Below, in pieces: positions 38,604 through 47,569 of a DNA stretch of 64,000 nt; the first letter of the stretch is position 1, and each line of letters opens with the position of its first letter. The DNA comes from Gammaproteobacteria bacterium (GTDB lineage: Bacteria; Pseudomonadota; Gammaproteobacteria; Chromatiales; Chromatiaceae). The notes beneath the pieces are model-generated. The model did no database searches. It was not told the origin of the DNA and saw only the letters and a program-made list of their open reading frames with translations. The position numbers and the translations under genes are program-made. Location: the NCBI GenBank assembly GCA_030148485.1, contig JASBTJ010000041.1:1-64000 (forward strand), in the 5' to 3' direction.

Positions 38604-39908
38604 ATGCGTAAACTGACTTCCATCCTGCTGCTCTCCGGCGGCCTGCTGCTTGGCCTTGCCCGAACGGTCTACGCCGAGCCGCAACCCCTTGACGCCATTG
38701 TCGCCGTCGTCGACGACGACGTCGTGCTCGCCTCCGAACTGCACCGCGAAATGGCCAACATCGCCGAGCAGGCCCGTCGTGCCGGACAGGCGCTACCGCC
38801 CCAAGAACAGTTCCAGCGCCAAGTGCTCGAACGGCTGATCATGACCAAGCTGCAACTGGCCGCCGCCGAGCAGGCGGGCATCCGGGTGGAACCGGAGACC
38901 GTGCAACAGGCCATCGCCAGTATCGCGGCGCGCAACAACATCACCGTCGAACAATTGCGCCAGGCCCTGGCCACCGACGGGATCCCGTTCGAGGTCTACC
39001 GCGAGCAGCTACGGCGCGACATCCTGCTCTCCCGATTGCGCAACCGCGAGATCCTCAGCCGCATCCAGACCAGCGATGCCGAGATCGACACCTATCTGGT
39101 CAATGAAGGCAGCAGCACCAGCGCCAGCCGCGAGGCCGTGCAGCTACGCCATATCTTGGTGGGCGTGCCGGAAGGCGCAAGTGCCGAACAGCGCGCCGCC
39201 GCCGAGGCCAAGGCCCGGGAGCTGATGGACCGTATTAAGCAGGGCGAAGACTTCGCCAGCGTCGCCCAGGACAGCTCGGACGGTCGCCGTGCCGACAACG
39301 GTGGCGATCTGGGATGGATCCCCATCGATCAGGTACCCAGCCTGTTCGCCCAGGCCGTGCAGACCCTCAAGCGGGGTGAGTTGGCCGGGCCGCTGCAGAG
39401 CGGCAGTGGCTTCCACATCGTGCAACTGGCCGACTACAAAGGCGGCGATCACAACGTGGTGGCACAGACCCACGCCCGCCACATCCTGATCACCCCGAAC
39501 GAATTGGTCTCGGATGCGGAGGCCCGCACCCGCCTGGAGCAGCTGCGCCAGCGCATCCAGGACGGCGACGATTTCGCCGCCTTGGCGCGTTCCCACTCCG
39601 ATGACAAAGGGTCCGCGATCCAGGGCGGCGATCTCGGCTGGGTCAACCCCGGCGACCTGGTACCGCGCTTCGAGGAGGCCATGAACGACCTCGGCAAGGG
39701 GCAGCTGAGCGCGCCCGTGCGCACCCGTTTCGGCTGGCACCTGATTCAGGTCCTCGACCGCCGTCAGCATGACGCCACCGACGACGTACGCCGTGCCCAG
39801 GCGCGCGAGGTCCTGCGCGATCGCAAGGCCGCCGAGGCCAGCAGCCATTATCTGCAACGGTTGCGCAACGAGGCCTATGTGGAAACCCGCCTCGGCGAAC
39901 TCGACTGA
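38604..39908 (+). CDS. surA: Periplasmic chaperone/isomerase SurA
   Basis: A 434-residue chaperone for outer-membrane proteins. Signal peptide ([11 protein letters not shown]), an N-terminal SurA domain with [12 protein letters not shown], and two parvulin domains: [11 protein letters not shown]...NGGDLGWIP and [10 protein letters not shown]...[15 protein letters not shown] strong ribosome site (AAGAGGA, five bases before ATG) supports the start. It is co-transcribed with lptD (9-base gap) and pdxA (5-base gap). Confidence 0.95.
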   Translation: MRKLTSILLLSGGLLLGLARTVYAEPQPLDAIVAVVDDDVVLASELHREMANIAEQARRAGQALPPQEQFQRQVLERLIMTKLQLAAAEQAGIRVEPETVQQAIASIAARNNITVEQLRQALATDGIPFEVYREQLRRDILLSRLRNREILSRIQTSDAEIDTYLVNEGSSTSASREAVQLRHILVGVPEGASAEQRAAAEAKARELMDRIKQGEDFASVAQDSSDGRRADNGGDLGWIPIDQVPSLFAQAVQTLKRGELAGPLQSGSGFHIVQLADYKGGDHNVVAQTHARHILITPNELVSDAEARTRLEQLRQRIQDGDDFAALARSHSDDKGSAIQGGDLGWVNPGDLVPRFEEAMNDLGKGQLSAPVRTRFGWHLIQVLDRRQHDATDDVRRAQAREVLRDRKAAEASSHYLQRLRNEAYVETRLGELD

Positions 39909-39913
39909 CCACC

Positions 39914-40885
39914 ATGCCACTGCCCCTGGCACTGACCCCGGGCGAGCCAGCCGGCATCGGGCCAGACCTGACCGTGATGCTTGCCCAGCAGGCGCACGCC
40001 CGGCCGCTGGTGGCCTTTGCCGATCCCGACCTGTTGGCGGCTCGCGCGGCCGAATTGGGCCTGCCGCTGCGTATCCGCGATACCGGTGGCGATCTGCCCC
40101 ACACCCCGGCTCAGGACGGCGAACTGTACGTCAGCCCTGTCGGCCTGCGCGCCCCGGTCACGGCCGGCGTGCTCGACCCGGCCAACGCCGCCTATGTGCT
40201 GGAAACACTGGAGGCGGCCACCCGCGCCTGCCAGAGCGGGCGTTGTGGCGCCTTGGTGACGGCACCGGTGCACAAGGGCGTCATCAATGACGCCGGCATC
40301 GCCTTCACCGGCCATACCGAGTACCTGGCCGGGCTCACCCGGGGCGAGCCGGTGATGATGTTGGCCTGCCCGGGTCTGCGGGTCGCCCTGGCGACCACCC
40401 ATCTGCCGCTGCGGGCCGTGGCGAACGCCATCACCCGCCCGTTACTGGAAAAGGTGCTGCGCATCCTGCATCAGGACCTGGTGGCACGCTTCGACATCGC
40501 CGCCCCGCGGATCCTGGTGTGTGGCTTGAACCCGCATGCCGGCGAGGGCGGGCATCTCGGCCGCGAGGAGATGGACGTCATCACCCCGGTGCTCGACGCC
40601 TTGCGTGGGCAGGGCATGAACCTGCGCGGACCACTGCCCGCCGACACCCTGTTCACCCCGCGCCATCTGGCCGAGGCGGACGCCGTGCTGGCCATGTATC
40701 ACGATCAAGGGCTGCCGGTACTCAAGCACGCCGGTTTTGGCGAGGCCGTCAACATCACCCTGGGCCTGCCCATCGTACGCACCTCGGTCGATCACGGCAC
40801 CGCTCTGGAACTGGCCGGCACCGGGCTGGCCGAATCGGGCAGCCTGCAGGCCGCCATCGCCCTCGCGGCACATCTGTCCCGTTAG
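39914..40885 (+). CDS. pdxA: 4-hydroxythreonine-4-phosphate dehydrogenase PdxA
   Basis: A 323-residue NAD-dependent dehydrogenase of pyridoxal phosphate synthesis. Family motifs: [46 protein letters not shown] and [30 protein letters not shown]. Zinc ligands and the active site are intact. The stop is TAG and overlaps the start of a dispersed repeat. In many gammaproteobacteria pdxA is followed by rsmA, apaG and apaH; here rsmA is missing and apaGH come 2.6 kb later. Confidence 0.95.
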   Translation: MPLPLALTPGEPAGIGPDLTVMLAQQAHARPLVAFADPDLLAARAAELGLPLRIRDTGGDLPHTPAQDGELYVSPVGLRAPVTAGVLDPANAAYVLETLEAATRACQSGRCGALVTAPVHKGVINDAGIAFTGHTEYLAGLTRGEPVMMLACPGLRVALATTHLPLRAVANAITRPLLEKVLRILHQDLVARFDIAAPRILVCGLNPHAGEGGHLGREEMDVITPVLDALRGQGMNLRGPLPADTLFTPRHLAEADAVLAMYHDQGLPVLKHAGFGEAVNITLGLPIVRTSVDHGTALELAGTGLAESGSLQAAIALAAHLSR

Positions 40886-41036
40886 GGAAGCTCTGAATTA
40901 AGTGCTTCCTAGACTTCTCAGCACACGCTGCGCTGCAAACGCGGTTCGCTGCTTGCTTCAAAATCAGTCACTTGCAGTGACCGATTTTGGCGGCACCTCC
41001 CTGTGCCGCGGAACCGCTGAATTCTTCAGCGGTTCC
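40885..41036 (+). repeat. Dispersed structured repeat, copy 3 with two hairpins
   Basis: The most complete copy. It opens with GGGAAG immediately after the pdxA TAG. The first hairpin is at 40960-40972/40976-40988 (12 of 13 pairs). The second is a perfect 12-bp hairpin, 41010-41021/41025-41036, loop TTC. The first hairpin's one mismatch here is paired in copy 1. The remaining bases 41037-41231 before the DUF2934 gene hold no gene or motif I can support. Confidence 0.75.
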
Positions 41037-41231
41037 ATAGCGAATTTGCACCATTCCGTCGCAACCCCTGCGGTGCGCGCTCGTTCGCCGTGCACGGTGC
41101 GCGGGGCCAGCTAAGCTGATACGGCAACCGGGCCCAAGGATCGGCGCCTTCGCCGGATTGGTTCGAACCTTGCGGTACGGTTTTCGGTCCAGGAAGTGAC
41201 GGAAGGCGCTACAGCCCCTGCGAGGTATCCC

Positions 41232-41579
41232 ATGGCCAAGAGCAGCACGACATCCAGCAAGAAAACCACCGCCAAGAAGAAGGCGGCGCCGAAGAAAAAC
41301 CCGGCCGACGACACGGCCAAGCGGAAAATGGCCACGAAAAAGGCTGCGGTCAAAAAGAAGAAGGCGGTCAAGCAAGCAAGCGACAAGCCGGGCAAACCGG
41401 CCGCCGGCAAGAAAACCCGCCACGTCACGCCAGCCGAACGGCGCCAGTTGATCGCCGAGGCCGCCTATCTGCGCGGCGAGTCCCAAGGCTTCCTCAGTGA
41501 CGAGCGTGACGACTGGCTACAGGCCGAGTCGGAAGTGGACGCCCTGTTGGCCAAGGCCAAGGTGAAGATACGCGACTGA
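41232..41579 (+). CDS. DUF2934 protein with a Lys/Ala-rich N-terminus
   Basis: A 115-residue protein whose first 60 residues are lysine- and alanine-rich (histone H1-like, such as KKTTAKKKAAPKKNPADD), followed by a small C-terminal domain with ERRQLIAEAAYLRGESQGF and DDWLQAESEVDALLAKAK, the DUF2934 motif. DUF2934 function is unknown; the tail suggests nucleic-acid binding. Start ATG at 41232 follows a GCGAGGT ribosome site. It sits next to the repeat, between pdxA and apaG. Confidence 0.72.
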   Translation: MAKSSTTSSKKTTAKKKAAPKKNPADDTAKRKMATKKAAVKKKKAVKQASDKPGKPAAGKKTRHVTPAERRQLIAEAAYLRGESQGFLSDERDDWLQAESEVDALLAKAKVKIRD

Positions 41580-41607
41580 TCCGCCGGCGCGCGGCGGATC
41601 AGGACGA

Positions 41608-42555
41608 TCAATCGGCCATCGAGGCCTCGATCTTCTCCCTCACCGCAATGGCCACTTCCAGCGCCTCCTGCCCGACCTGCCCGCCCACCAGGGGCGCGCG
41701 GCCGGTCTGTACGCACTTGATGAAGGCGTCTATCTCGGCGTCCAGGGGCTTGACCGGCTCGATATCCAGGCGCTCCTGCACGATCTCCGGCCAGTCCTGA
41801 CCCTCGTGTGCTTCCGGGTAGACCTCGTCCAGGGTCTGGTCGTTGAAATCTAACGCCTGGTACCGCTGGTGCTCGAAGATGCGGATGCGGCGCATTTTCT
41901 CGCGGGACACGCGACTGGCGATCACGTTGGCAACCGCCCCATTGGCGAATTCCAACCGCGCGTTGGCGATATCAATATGGTCGGTGAGCACCGAGCTGCC
42001 CACCGCGGAGATGTGCGTGATATCCGCGTTCACCAACGACAGGATGATATCGATATCGTGGATCATCAGGTCGGACACCACGTCCACGTCGGTGGCGCGG
42101 GCGACGAACGGGCTCATGCGATGGGCCTCGATGAACTTGGGCTTACGAATGCGTTCGGCCAACGCCATGACCCCGGCGTTGAAGCGCTCCAGGTGGCCGA
42201 TCTGGAGTATCGCGCCATTGGCCTGTGCCAACCGTACAATCTCCCGGCCGTCCTCGACCGTGTGGGCGATGGGCTTTTCCAGCAGCATGTGGATGCCGCG
42301 TTCGAGAAAGGGGCGGGCGACCTCGAGATGCAGCGAGGTCGGCACCACGATGCTAACCGCGTCCACCTGGTCCAGCAGCTCCTCTGGCCGCTCGAACACC
42401 CGACAGCCGGCTTCACCGGCGACCTTGGCGGCCTGTTCGGGATTGCTGTCGACGACCCCGACCAGATTGACGTCGGGGTGGCGTGAATGAATCAGCGCGT
42501 GAAAGCGCCCAAGATAACCGACGCCCACGACGCCGACGTTGATTCGGTCAGACAC
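41608..42555 (-). CDS. Gfo/Idh/MocA family oxidoreductase (possible GnnA-type)
   Basis: A 315-residue NAD(P)-dependent sugar oxidoreductase. Rossmann GVVGVGYLGRFHA, then EKPIAHTV (the Lys motif) and a Gfo/Idh C-terminal domain (IQIGHLERFNAGV; DLMIHDIDIILSL). It resembles UDP-GlcNAc 3-dehydrogenases (GnnA) of lipid A modification, but a firm assignment needs comparison and there is no gnnB nearby. The GTG at 42555 precedes the conserved SDRINVGVVG; a longer in-frame reading looks non-native. Confidence 0.75.
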   Translation of the reverse strand: MSDRINVGVVGVGYLGRFHALIHSRHPDVNLVGVVDSNPEQAAKVAGEAGCRVFERPEELLDQVDAVSIVVPTSLHLEVARPFLERGIHMLLEKPIAHTVEDGREIVRLAQANGAILQIGHLERFNAGVMALAERIRKPKFIEAHRMSPFVARATDVDVVSDLMIHDIDIILSLVNADITHISAVGSSVLTDHIDIANARLEFANGAVANVIASRVSREKMRRIRIFEHQRYQALDFNDQTLDEVYPEAHEGQDWPEIVQERLDIEPVKPLDAEIDAFIKCVQTGRAPLVGGQVGQEALEVAIAVREKIEASMAD

Positions 42556-42758
42556 CTTGCGGCCCCCGTGTTCAACAAAGGACCGGAATCTACCACAGCG
42601 GCATGGCGTTGCGCATCGACAACGCCCGGGCACCTCGGCTCATCGGCCGCCTGCGCCTGGATGGCCACCGTCAACAACAGCGACACACCGGCGGCCACAA
42701 TCAGGAAACCCAGAAAATCGATACGCCGATGTGCGACAGCAGAATGCTGAAACATCAT
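42492..42758 (-). CDS. Possible small membrane protein
   Basis: An 88-residue reading frame with a good ribosome site (GGAGA, 5 bases before ATGATG) and one hydrophobic stretch (FLGFLIVAAGVSLLLTVAIQAQA). The C-terminal 20 residues overlap the start of the oxidoreductase gene in another frame, and the mature part looks non-native. It may be a pseudogene remnant or noise. The rest of the 343-base gap to the ankyrin gene holds only an inverted repeat (see 42817). Confidence 0.3.
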   Translation of the reverse strand: MMFQHSAVAHRRIDFLGFLIVAAGVSLLLTVAIQAQAADEPRCPGVVDAQRHAAVVDSGPLLNTGAARCLTESTSASWASVILGAFTR

Positions 42759-42816
42759 GTCTCTCCAACCGTCTTGGCCAAGCCCGCGGCTCAGCATGCT
42801 GTTAACGACGGCCGCT

Positions 42817-42887
42817 GGCGTTGAATCTGATCACAGGCGTGGGGGAAATCACCCCCTGGACACCGGAAATATGGATCAGATCACGCC
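42817..42887. other. Nested inverted repeat downstream of the ankyrin gene
   Basis: An 8-bp perfect pair (ATCTGATC at 42825-42832 with GATCAGAT at 42874-42881), flanked outside by GGCGT and ACGCC and enclosing GGGGG (42841-42845) and CCCCC (42852-42856). It is not followed by T residues, so it is probably not a terminator. It could form a structured RNA or a protein-binding site. Confidence 0.4.
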
Positions 42888-42898
42888 AAACATGCGTG

Positions 42899-43381
42899 TT
42901 ACTTGGCTTTTTCCTTGGCTTCGTCCGCCGTAGCCCCGGCAGCGGTCAAGGTGTCCGCCACCGCCTGGTGCCCCGCCAGGGTCGCCCGGCTCAGGGCGCT
43001 CTTGCCGGCGCTGTTCTTGAGATTCACGTCTGCCCCCGCGGCAATCAACAGCGCCACCAGACGCCCATGACCAAAGGCCGCCGCGACCATCAGCGCCGTA
43101 TCGCCCTGCCCATCCGCCGCATCGACCGTGGCCCCGGCGGTCAACAGCGCCCGCACGCTGCGCAGATTGCCCCGGTAAGCGGCCAGCACGATGGCCGGCC
43201 GGCCGGCGCCGTTGGTGGCATTGGCATCGGCACCCGCGGCCAGCAGGTCCTCGACGGCCTGCACCCGCCCCGCCGCTGCCGCCGTCAACAATGCCCGAGC
43301 CGGATCGTCGACCACGGCATGCGCAGCCCCGGCCAACAGCACGAACACGGTCAACAAAAGGCTCGACAGCAGGCGCTTCAT
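42899..43381 (-). CDS. Exported ankyrin-repeat protein
   Basis: A 160-residue protein with a signal peptide (MKRLLSSLLLTVFVLLAGAAHA) and four ankyrin-type repeats (such as ALLTAAAAGRVQAVEDLLAAGADANATN and GDTALMVAAAFGHGRLVALLIAAGADVN). It ends in a charged tail (ADEAKEKAK). Periplasmic ankyrin proteins mediate protein-protein binding; partners unknown. Stop is TAA. It is divergent from apaG. Confidence 0.85.
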   Translation of the reverse strand: MKRLLSSLLLTVFVLLAGAAHAVVDDPARALLTAAAAGRVQAVEDLLAAGADANATNGAGRPAIVLAAYRGNLRSVRALLTAGATVDAADGQGDTALMVAAAFGHGRLVALLIAAGADVNLKNSAGKSALSRATLAGHQAVADTLTAAGATADEAKEKAK

Positions 43382-43509
43382 GATTTCCTCTAAGGTTGCG
43401 GGTGGATGGTCCTTATGGCGGCAGGTTTCCCCCAGCTTGTAGCCTTCTTGCTTTTAGGCCGCACCGGCCTTAGCTTGTCGCCATCGTTGTACCGATCCGA
43501 GCATGCCCC

Positions 43510-43893
43510 ATGACCCAAGACCCACACAGTATCCAAGTCGGCGTGGAAACCGCCTACATCAGCGAACAATCCGACCCGGCGCAGGAACGCTTCGTGTTCG
43601 CCTACACCATCACCATCAGCAACCAGGGCGACGCCCCCGCCAAGTTGCTCAACCGCCACTGGGTGATCACCGATGCCAATGGCAAGGTGCAGGAGGTGCG
43701 TGGTCCCGGCGTGGTCGGTGAACAGCCCTATCTGAAACCGGGTGAGCGCTTCCAGTACACCAGTGGGACGGTATTGGAGACCCCGGTGGGCAGCATGGAA
43801 GGCGAATACGAGATGGTGGATGACCGCGGCGCCCATTTCCTCGCGCCCATCGCACCCTTTTCGCTGGCTGGCCCCCAGGCCACCCTGCACTGA
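43510..43893 (+). CDS. apaG: ApaG family protein
   Basis: A 127-residue beta-sandwich protein: VFAYTITISNQGDAPAKLLNRHWVITDANGKVQEVRGPGVVGEQP and YTSGTVLETPVGSMEGEYEMV are the family signature. ApaG forms the gene pair with apaH in E. coli; its own role is unclear. It starts 25 bases before apaH's upstream boundary and both read in the same direction. Confidence 0.95.
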   Translation: MTQDPHSIQVGVETAYISEQSDPAQERFVFAYTITISNQGDAPAKLLNRHWVITDANGKVQEVRGPGVVGEQPYLKPGERFQYTSGTVLETPVGSMEGEYEMVDDRGAHFLAPIAPFSLAGPQATLH

Positions 43894-43917
43894 TCACGCG
43901 GCCTTCACGCGCGCGAC

Positions 43918-44757
43918 ATGTCGGTCTACGCCATCGGCGACATCCAAGGCTGTTTCGACGAGCTAAAGGCATTGCTGGAGCTGCTACGGTTCGATCCGAG
44001 CGAAGACCGGCTGTGGTTCGTCGGCGACCTGGTCAACCGCGGCCCCAAATCACTGGACGTGCTGCGTTTCGTGCATGGCTTGGGCGACGCGGCCGTGACG
44101 GTGCTGGGCAACCACGACCTGCACCTGTTGGCCGTGGCGGCGGGCAACGGCAAATACCGGGACGAAGCGAGCCTGACCCCGGTGTTGGCCGCCCCGGATC
44201 GCGACCAGCTGCTGTCGTGGCTGCGCCATCGGCCGCTGCTGCATCACGACCCCGCGCTGGACTTCACCATGCTGCACGCCGGGCTGCCGCCCCAGTGGGA
44301 CCTGGACACCGCGACCCGCTGCGCGCGGGAACTGGAGCAGGCGCTGCGGGGCGACGACCACTTGGCATATTTTCTGGACATGTACGGCAACCTGCCCGAC
44401 CGCTGGGACCCGGCGCTTACCGGCCAGGACCGGCTACGCTTCATTACCAACTGCTTTACCCGGCTACGCTATGTGGAACCGGACGGCCGTCTGGCGCTGA
44501 ATGAGAAAGGGCCGCCGGGAAGCCAGCATCCCGGTCGCCTGGCCTGGTTCGACCACCCGGACCGCGCCAGCCGGCAGACCCGCTTGCTGTTTGGTCACTG
44601 GTCGGCGCTGGGCTATGTCAGCCGAAACAACGTCTGGGGCCTGGATACCGGCTGCCTGTGGGGGGGGGCGCTGACGGCGTTGCGCATCGATGTCCCGGAA
44701 CCGCGTGCCATCCACCTTCCCTGCGACGGGCAGGCGGATCACCGTGCCTACCAATAG
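43918..44757 (+). CDS. apaH: Diadenosine tetraphosphatase ApaH
   Basis: A 279-residue metallophosphatase that splits Ap4A into two ADP. Motifs: YAIGDIQGCFDEL, VGDLVNRGPKSLDV, VTVLGNHDLHLL and the C-terminal LFGHWSALGY. Length fits the family. Stop is TAG. Convergent with speD. Confidence 0.95.
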   Translation: MSVYAIGDIQGCFDELKALLELLRFDPSEDRLWFVGDLVNRGPKSLDVLRFVHGLGDAAVTVLGNHDLHLLAVAAGNGKYRDEASLTPVLAAPDRDQLLSWLRHRPLLHHDPALDFTMLHAGLPPQWDLDTATRCARELEQALRGDDHLAYFLDMYGNLPDRWDPALTGQDRLRFITNCFTRLRYVEPDGRLALNEKGPPGSQHPGRLAWFDHPDRASRQTRLLFGHWSALGYVSRNNVWGLDTGCLWGGALTALRIDVPEPRAIHLPCDGQADHRAYQ

Positions 44758-44776
44758 TCGGACCGGATCCGCCGGG

Positions 44777-45589
44777 TCAGACTAGCTTCATGCCCCGAGT
44801 GATGTTGCGGCCGTAGAAGATCTCCAGCATTTCCCGGCGGATCTTCTCGGTGATGGTGCGCTGCTCCTTGGGCGGCACGTCGTCCACATCGACACCGAAC
44901 AAGTAGCTGTCCAGATCGAAGTTCTTGAGCATCATCTTGGTGTGGAAGATGTTTTCCTGATACACGTTGACGTCGATCATCTCGTAGCGCTCCTTCGAAT
45001 CGCGCGCCAGATAGTTCTGGATGGAGTTGATCTTATGATCGATGTAATGCTTCTTGCCCTGCACGTCGCGGGTGAATCCGCGCACCCGGTAATCCATGGT
45101 GACGATGTCGGACTCGAAGGAGTGGATCAGGTAGTTCAAGGCCTTCAGCGGTGAAATCCGGCCACAGGTCGATACGTCGATATCAGCCCGGAAGGTGGAA
45201 ATCCCGCTGTCCGGATGGCTTTCCGGGTAGGTGTGCACCGTGATATGGCTCTTGTCGAGGTGCCCCACCACCGTCTCGGGCAGCGGACCCGGCGATTCCG
45301 TGTTGGACAGCTGTTCCGCCATCACCGGCTCTTCCGAGATCAGGATGGTGACACTCGCGCCGTGCGGGTCATAGTCCTGGCGGGCGATATTGAGCACATT
45401 GGCGCCGATGATCTCGGTGACGTCCTCCAGTATCTGGGTCAGACGCTCTGCGTTGTAGGCCTCGTCGATATAGCGGATGTAGGCCTGTTCCTGGGCCGGG
45501 GTGGCGGCGTAGCAGATGTCGTAGATGTTGAAACTGAGGGTCTTGGTCAGGTTGTTGAACCCGTGCAGTTTCAATTTGCGTAGCGCCAT
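44777..45589 (-). CDS. speD: S-adenosylmethionine decarboxylase proenzyme SpeD
   Basis: A 270-residue pyruvoyl enzyme of spermidine synthesis, of the longer (E. coli) type. The self-cleavage site is [12 protein letters not shown] with Ser114, which becomes the pyruvoyl group. Conserved parts include [38 protein letters not shown] and a C-terminus ([18 protein letters not shown]). The ATG at 45589 begins the canonical [13 protein letters not shown]. An in-frame start further upstream is not conserved. Near crp and OsmC, as in pseudomonads. Confidence 0.94.
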   Translation of the reverse strand: MALRKLKLHGFNNLTKTLSFNIYDICYAATPAQEQAYIRYIDEAYNAERLTQILEDVTEIIGANVLNIARQDYDPHGASVTILISEEPVMAEQLSNTESPGPLPETVVGHLDKSHITVHTYPESHPDSGISTFRADIDVSTCGRISPLKALNYLIHSFESDIVTMDYRVRGFTRDVQGKKHYIDHKINSIQNYLARDSKERYEMIDVNVYQENIFHTKMMLKNFDLDSYLFGVDVDDVPPKEQRTITEKIRREMLEIFYGRNITRGMKLV

Positions 45590-45682
45590 GTGACAGCCCA
45601 GCCAAGAACAGTGGAAAAAAGGGGCGCCAAAACTACTGCAAGCGCCGCCGCCAGACAAGTGGATCCGCCGTCCGCGCAGCGG

Positions 45683-46114
45683 TTACCCGGTGGTCCCGGC
45701 GCCCTGTTCCCAGGCGCAAACCGGCGGATGATGGATGATCTGCACCACAGTGCCGTCCGGGTCGTAGCAATAGAAGCTGCGTGCACCGTCGCGATGGGTG
45801 CGCGGCTCGCTGCGCATCCGCACCCCCTGCGCCGACAGGAACCCGAACCAGGCATCCACGGCGTCGGCGTCTCGCATGAAAAATCCAATATGATCAAGAC
45901 GTTGTGACATTTCGTCTCGATCCTGCCGCGGATCGGCCTGGTGCAGCGCCAAATTGTCGCTGCCGGAACTGAGGTAGACGTTCTGCGGATCCGGGCGCCA
46001 TTCGACGTGCATGCCCAGCAATGCCACGTAGAATCGCTCGCTGGCGGCCAGATCCTTTACGAACAAGGCCACGTGGCGCATGCCGAAGCCGATGTCCGGG
46101 CGCGTCCCGCTCAC
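45683..46114 (-). CDS. VOC-superfamily (glyoxalase-like) protein
   Basis: A 143-residue protein with a VOC fold: MRHVALFVKDLAASERFYVALLGM, LDHIGFFMRDADAVDAWF, RSFYCYDPDGTVVQIIH. Metal ligand positions (His in RHVALF and LDHIGF, Glu late) are partly present. Reaction unknown; may be a glyoxalase or a dioxygenase. Its GTG start overlaps the OsmC stop (GTGA), so it is translationally coupled to the OsmC gene. Stop is TAA. Confidence 0.8.
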   Translation of the reverse strand: MSGTRPDIGFGMRHVALFVKDLAASERFYVALLGMHVEWRPDPQNVYLSSGSDNLALHQADPRQDRDEMSQRLDHIGFFMRDADAVDAWFGFLSAQGVRMRSEPRTHRDGARSFYCYDPDGTVVQIIHHPPVCAWEQGAGTTG

Positions 46115-46527
46115 AGCTCCACCCGCTCAAAGTCATGGCTGATCTCGGCCATGGCGCCGAGCATGATGGACGCGGAACAGAACTTCTCCGCCGACAGCTT
46201 GACCGCACGCTCCACCGCCTTGTCGGTCAGCCCGGCACCCCCCACCTTGAAATGCGCATGGATCCTGGTGAACACCTTGGGTTCGGTTTCGGCGCGTTCC
46301 GCGGTCAACTCGACCTCACAGAAACGGACGTCGTGGCGCCCTTTTTTCAGGATGTGCACCACATCGAACTCGCTGCAGCCGCCCATGCCGAGCAGCAGCA
46401 TCTCCATTGGCCGGACGCCGAGATTTCGCCCGCCGTGTTCCGGCGGCCCGTCCATCACCACGGCGTGCCCGCTGGCCGACTCCCCGACCATCAGGGCCCC
46501 TTCTACCCACTTCACCCTGGCCTTCAT
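46111..46527 (-). CDS. OsmC-family peroxide-detoxifying protein
   Basis: A 138-residue OsmC/YhfA-like protein with two active-site cysteines in MGGCSEFDV and EKFCSASIML, and VKWVEGALMVGESASGHAVVMD at the N-terminus. It likely reduces organic hydroperoxides or acts on thiols. The ATG at 46527 begins the conserved MKARVKWVEG. It is upstream of the VOC gene and divergent from crp. Confidence 0.86.
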   Translation of the reverse strand: MKARVKWVEGALMVGESASGHAVVMDGPPEHGGRNLGVRPMEMLLLGMGGCSEFDVVHILKKGRHDVRFCEVELTAERAETEPKVFTRIHAHFKVGGAGLTDKAVERAVKLSAEKFCSASIMLGAMAEISHDFERVEL

Positions 46528-46627
46528 TGCTAGTCCCACGTCACAAAACCACAAACCGCGAGGCTAGCACACATCGACAATTGCCAGCAGCCTGCCTATT
46601 ATTAAATGAATAACGGGTAAAAAAACT

Positions 46628-47302
46628 ATGGCAAACGAAGCCTCTATGAGCAGCAGCATCACGCCGCCGCAACCGGAACCGAGTTGGCTCAAGCCTTTCC
46701 TGGCCCACTGTCACCGGCGCCGCTTCCCGGCAAAAGCGGAATTCATCCATCCGGGCGACGCCGCGGATTCGATCTTCTATATCGTCGAGGGACAGGTCAC
46801 TGTCCTGATCGAGGACGAAGAAGGCCGCGAGATCATCCTGACCTATCTCAACAAAGGCGAATTCGTCGGCGAGATGGGGCTGTTCATGCCCGCGCCCAAG
46901 CGCTCGGTCATGGTCCGCACCCGCGCCGCCTGCGAACTGGCCGAGGTCTCCTACGCCAAGCTGGAACAACTGTTCAGCAGCGACCTGCGGGACCATGCCA
47001 AGGACATCCTCTACGCCATCGGGCGCCAACTGACCGAGCGCCTGAATGCCACCAGCCAGAAGGTCGGGCATCTGGCATTTCTGGATGTCACCGGCCGCAT
47101 CGCCGGTACGCTCCTGGAATTGTGCAAACAGCCAGATGCCATGACCCACCAGGACGGCATGCAGATCCGCATCACCCGCCAGGAAATCGGCCGTATCGTC
47201 GGTTGCTCCCGGGAAATGGCCGGCCGGGTGCTCAAGGACCTGGAAGAGCGCGGCCTGATCCACGTGAAGGGCAAGACCATCGTGGTGTTCGGTACCCGCT
47301 AG
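46628..47302 (+). CDS. crp: cAMP receptor protein Crp/Vfr
   Basis: A 224-residue CRP/FNR-family transcription activator. It has a cyclic-nucleotide domain with [33 protein letters not shown] (phosphate-binding cassette), a dimerisation helix, and a helix-turn-helix [30 protein letters not shown]. It has an extra N-terminal tail of about 20 residues. Neighbours speD/OsmC and the trp genes match the vfr region of pseudomonads. Stop is TAG. Confidence 0.93.
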   Translation: MANEASMSSSITPPQPEPSWLKPFLAHCHRRRFPAKAEFIHPGDAADSIFYIVEGQVTVLIEDEEGREIILTYLNKGEFVGEMGLFMPAPKRSVMVRTRAACELAEVSYAKLEQLFSSDLRDHAKDILYAIGRQLTERLNATSQKVGHLAFLDVTGRIAGTLLELCKQPDAMTHQDGMQIRITRQEIGRIVGCSREMAGRVLKDLEERGLIHVKGKTIVVFGTR

Positions 47303-47338
47303 TCGGTAGCCCGCCAGCCCAACCCACGGACAGCATAG

Positions 47339-47364
47339 GGCGCAATAAGCGCAGCGATTGCGCC
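47339..47364. repeat. REP-like hairpin downstream of crp
   Basis: An 8-bp perfect stem (GGCGCAAT at 47339-47346 with ATTGCGCC at 47357-47364, loop 10 bases) within the short convergent gap between crp and the DUF3012 gene. The motif resembles REP-type palindromes found in several gammaproteobacteria. It may act as a bidirectional terminator, though there is no T tract. Confidence 0.45.
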
Positions 47365-47404
47365 GAATCCAATCCGCCCATAGGTCGCTGCCGTCGCAGC
47401 GCGC

Positions 47405-47569
47405 TCAACGCAGGATGCAATGCCTGGCGTAATCGCCCGCCTCGTTGGCCGTCCAATCACCCTTGGGCTTGGCCTCCATGTGTTCACACCAGGCCTTGCT
47501 ACCGACTTCCGGCGTGCACGCCATCAGGCCGAGGCTGGACGCCAACAACAACACGGTCAGTTTTTTCAT
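47405..47569 (-). CDS. Small DUF3012-type lipoprotein
   Basis: A 54-residue lipoprotein. It has a lipoprotein signal ([18 protein letters not shown], lipobox Cys18), then [20 protein letters not shown] and [16 protein letters not shown]. This is the DUF3012 motif as I recall it from marine gammaproteobacteria. Two cysteines in the mature part may pair. Its ATG overlaps the trpC stop (ATGA), so it is translated with trpC. Function unknown. Confidence 0.75.
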   Translation of the reverse strand: MKKLTVLLLASSLGLMACTPEVGSKAWCEHMEAKPKGDWTANEAGDYARHCILR

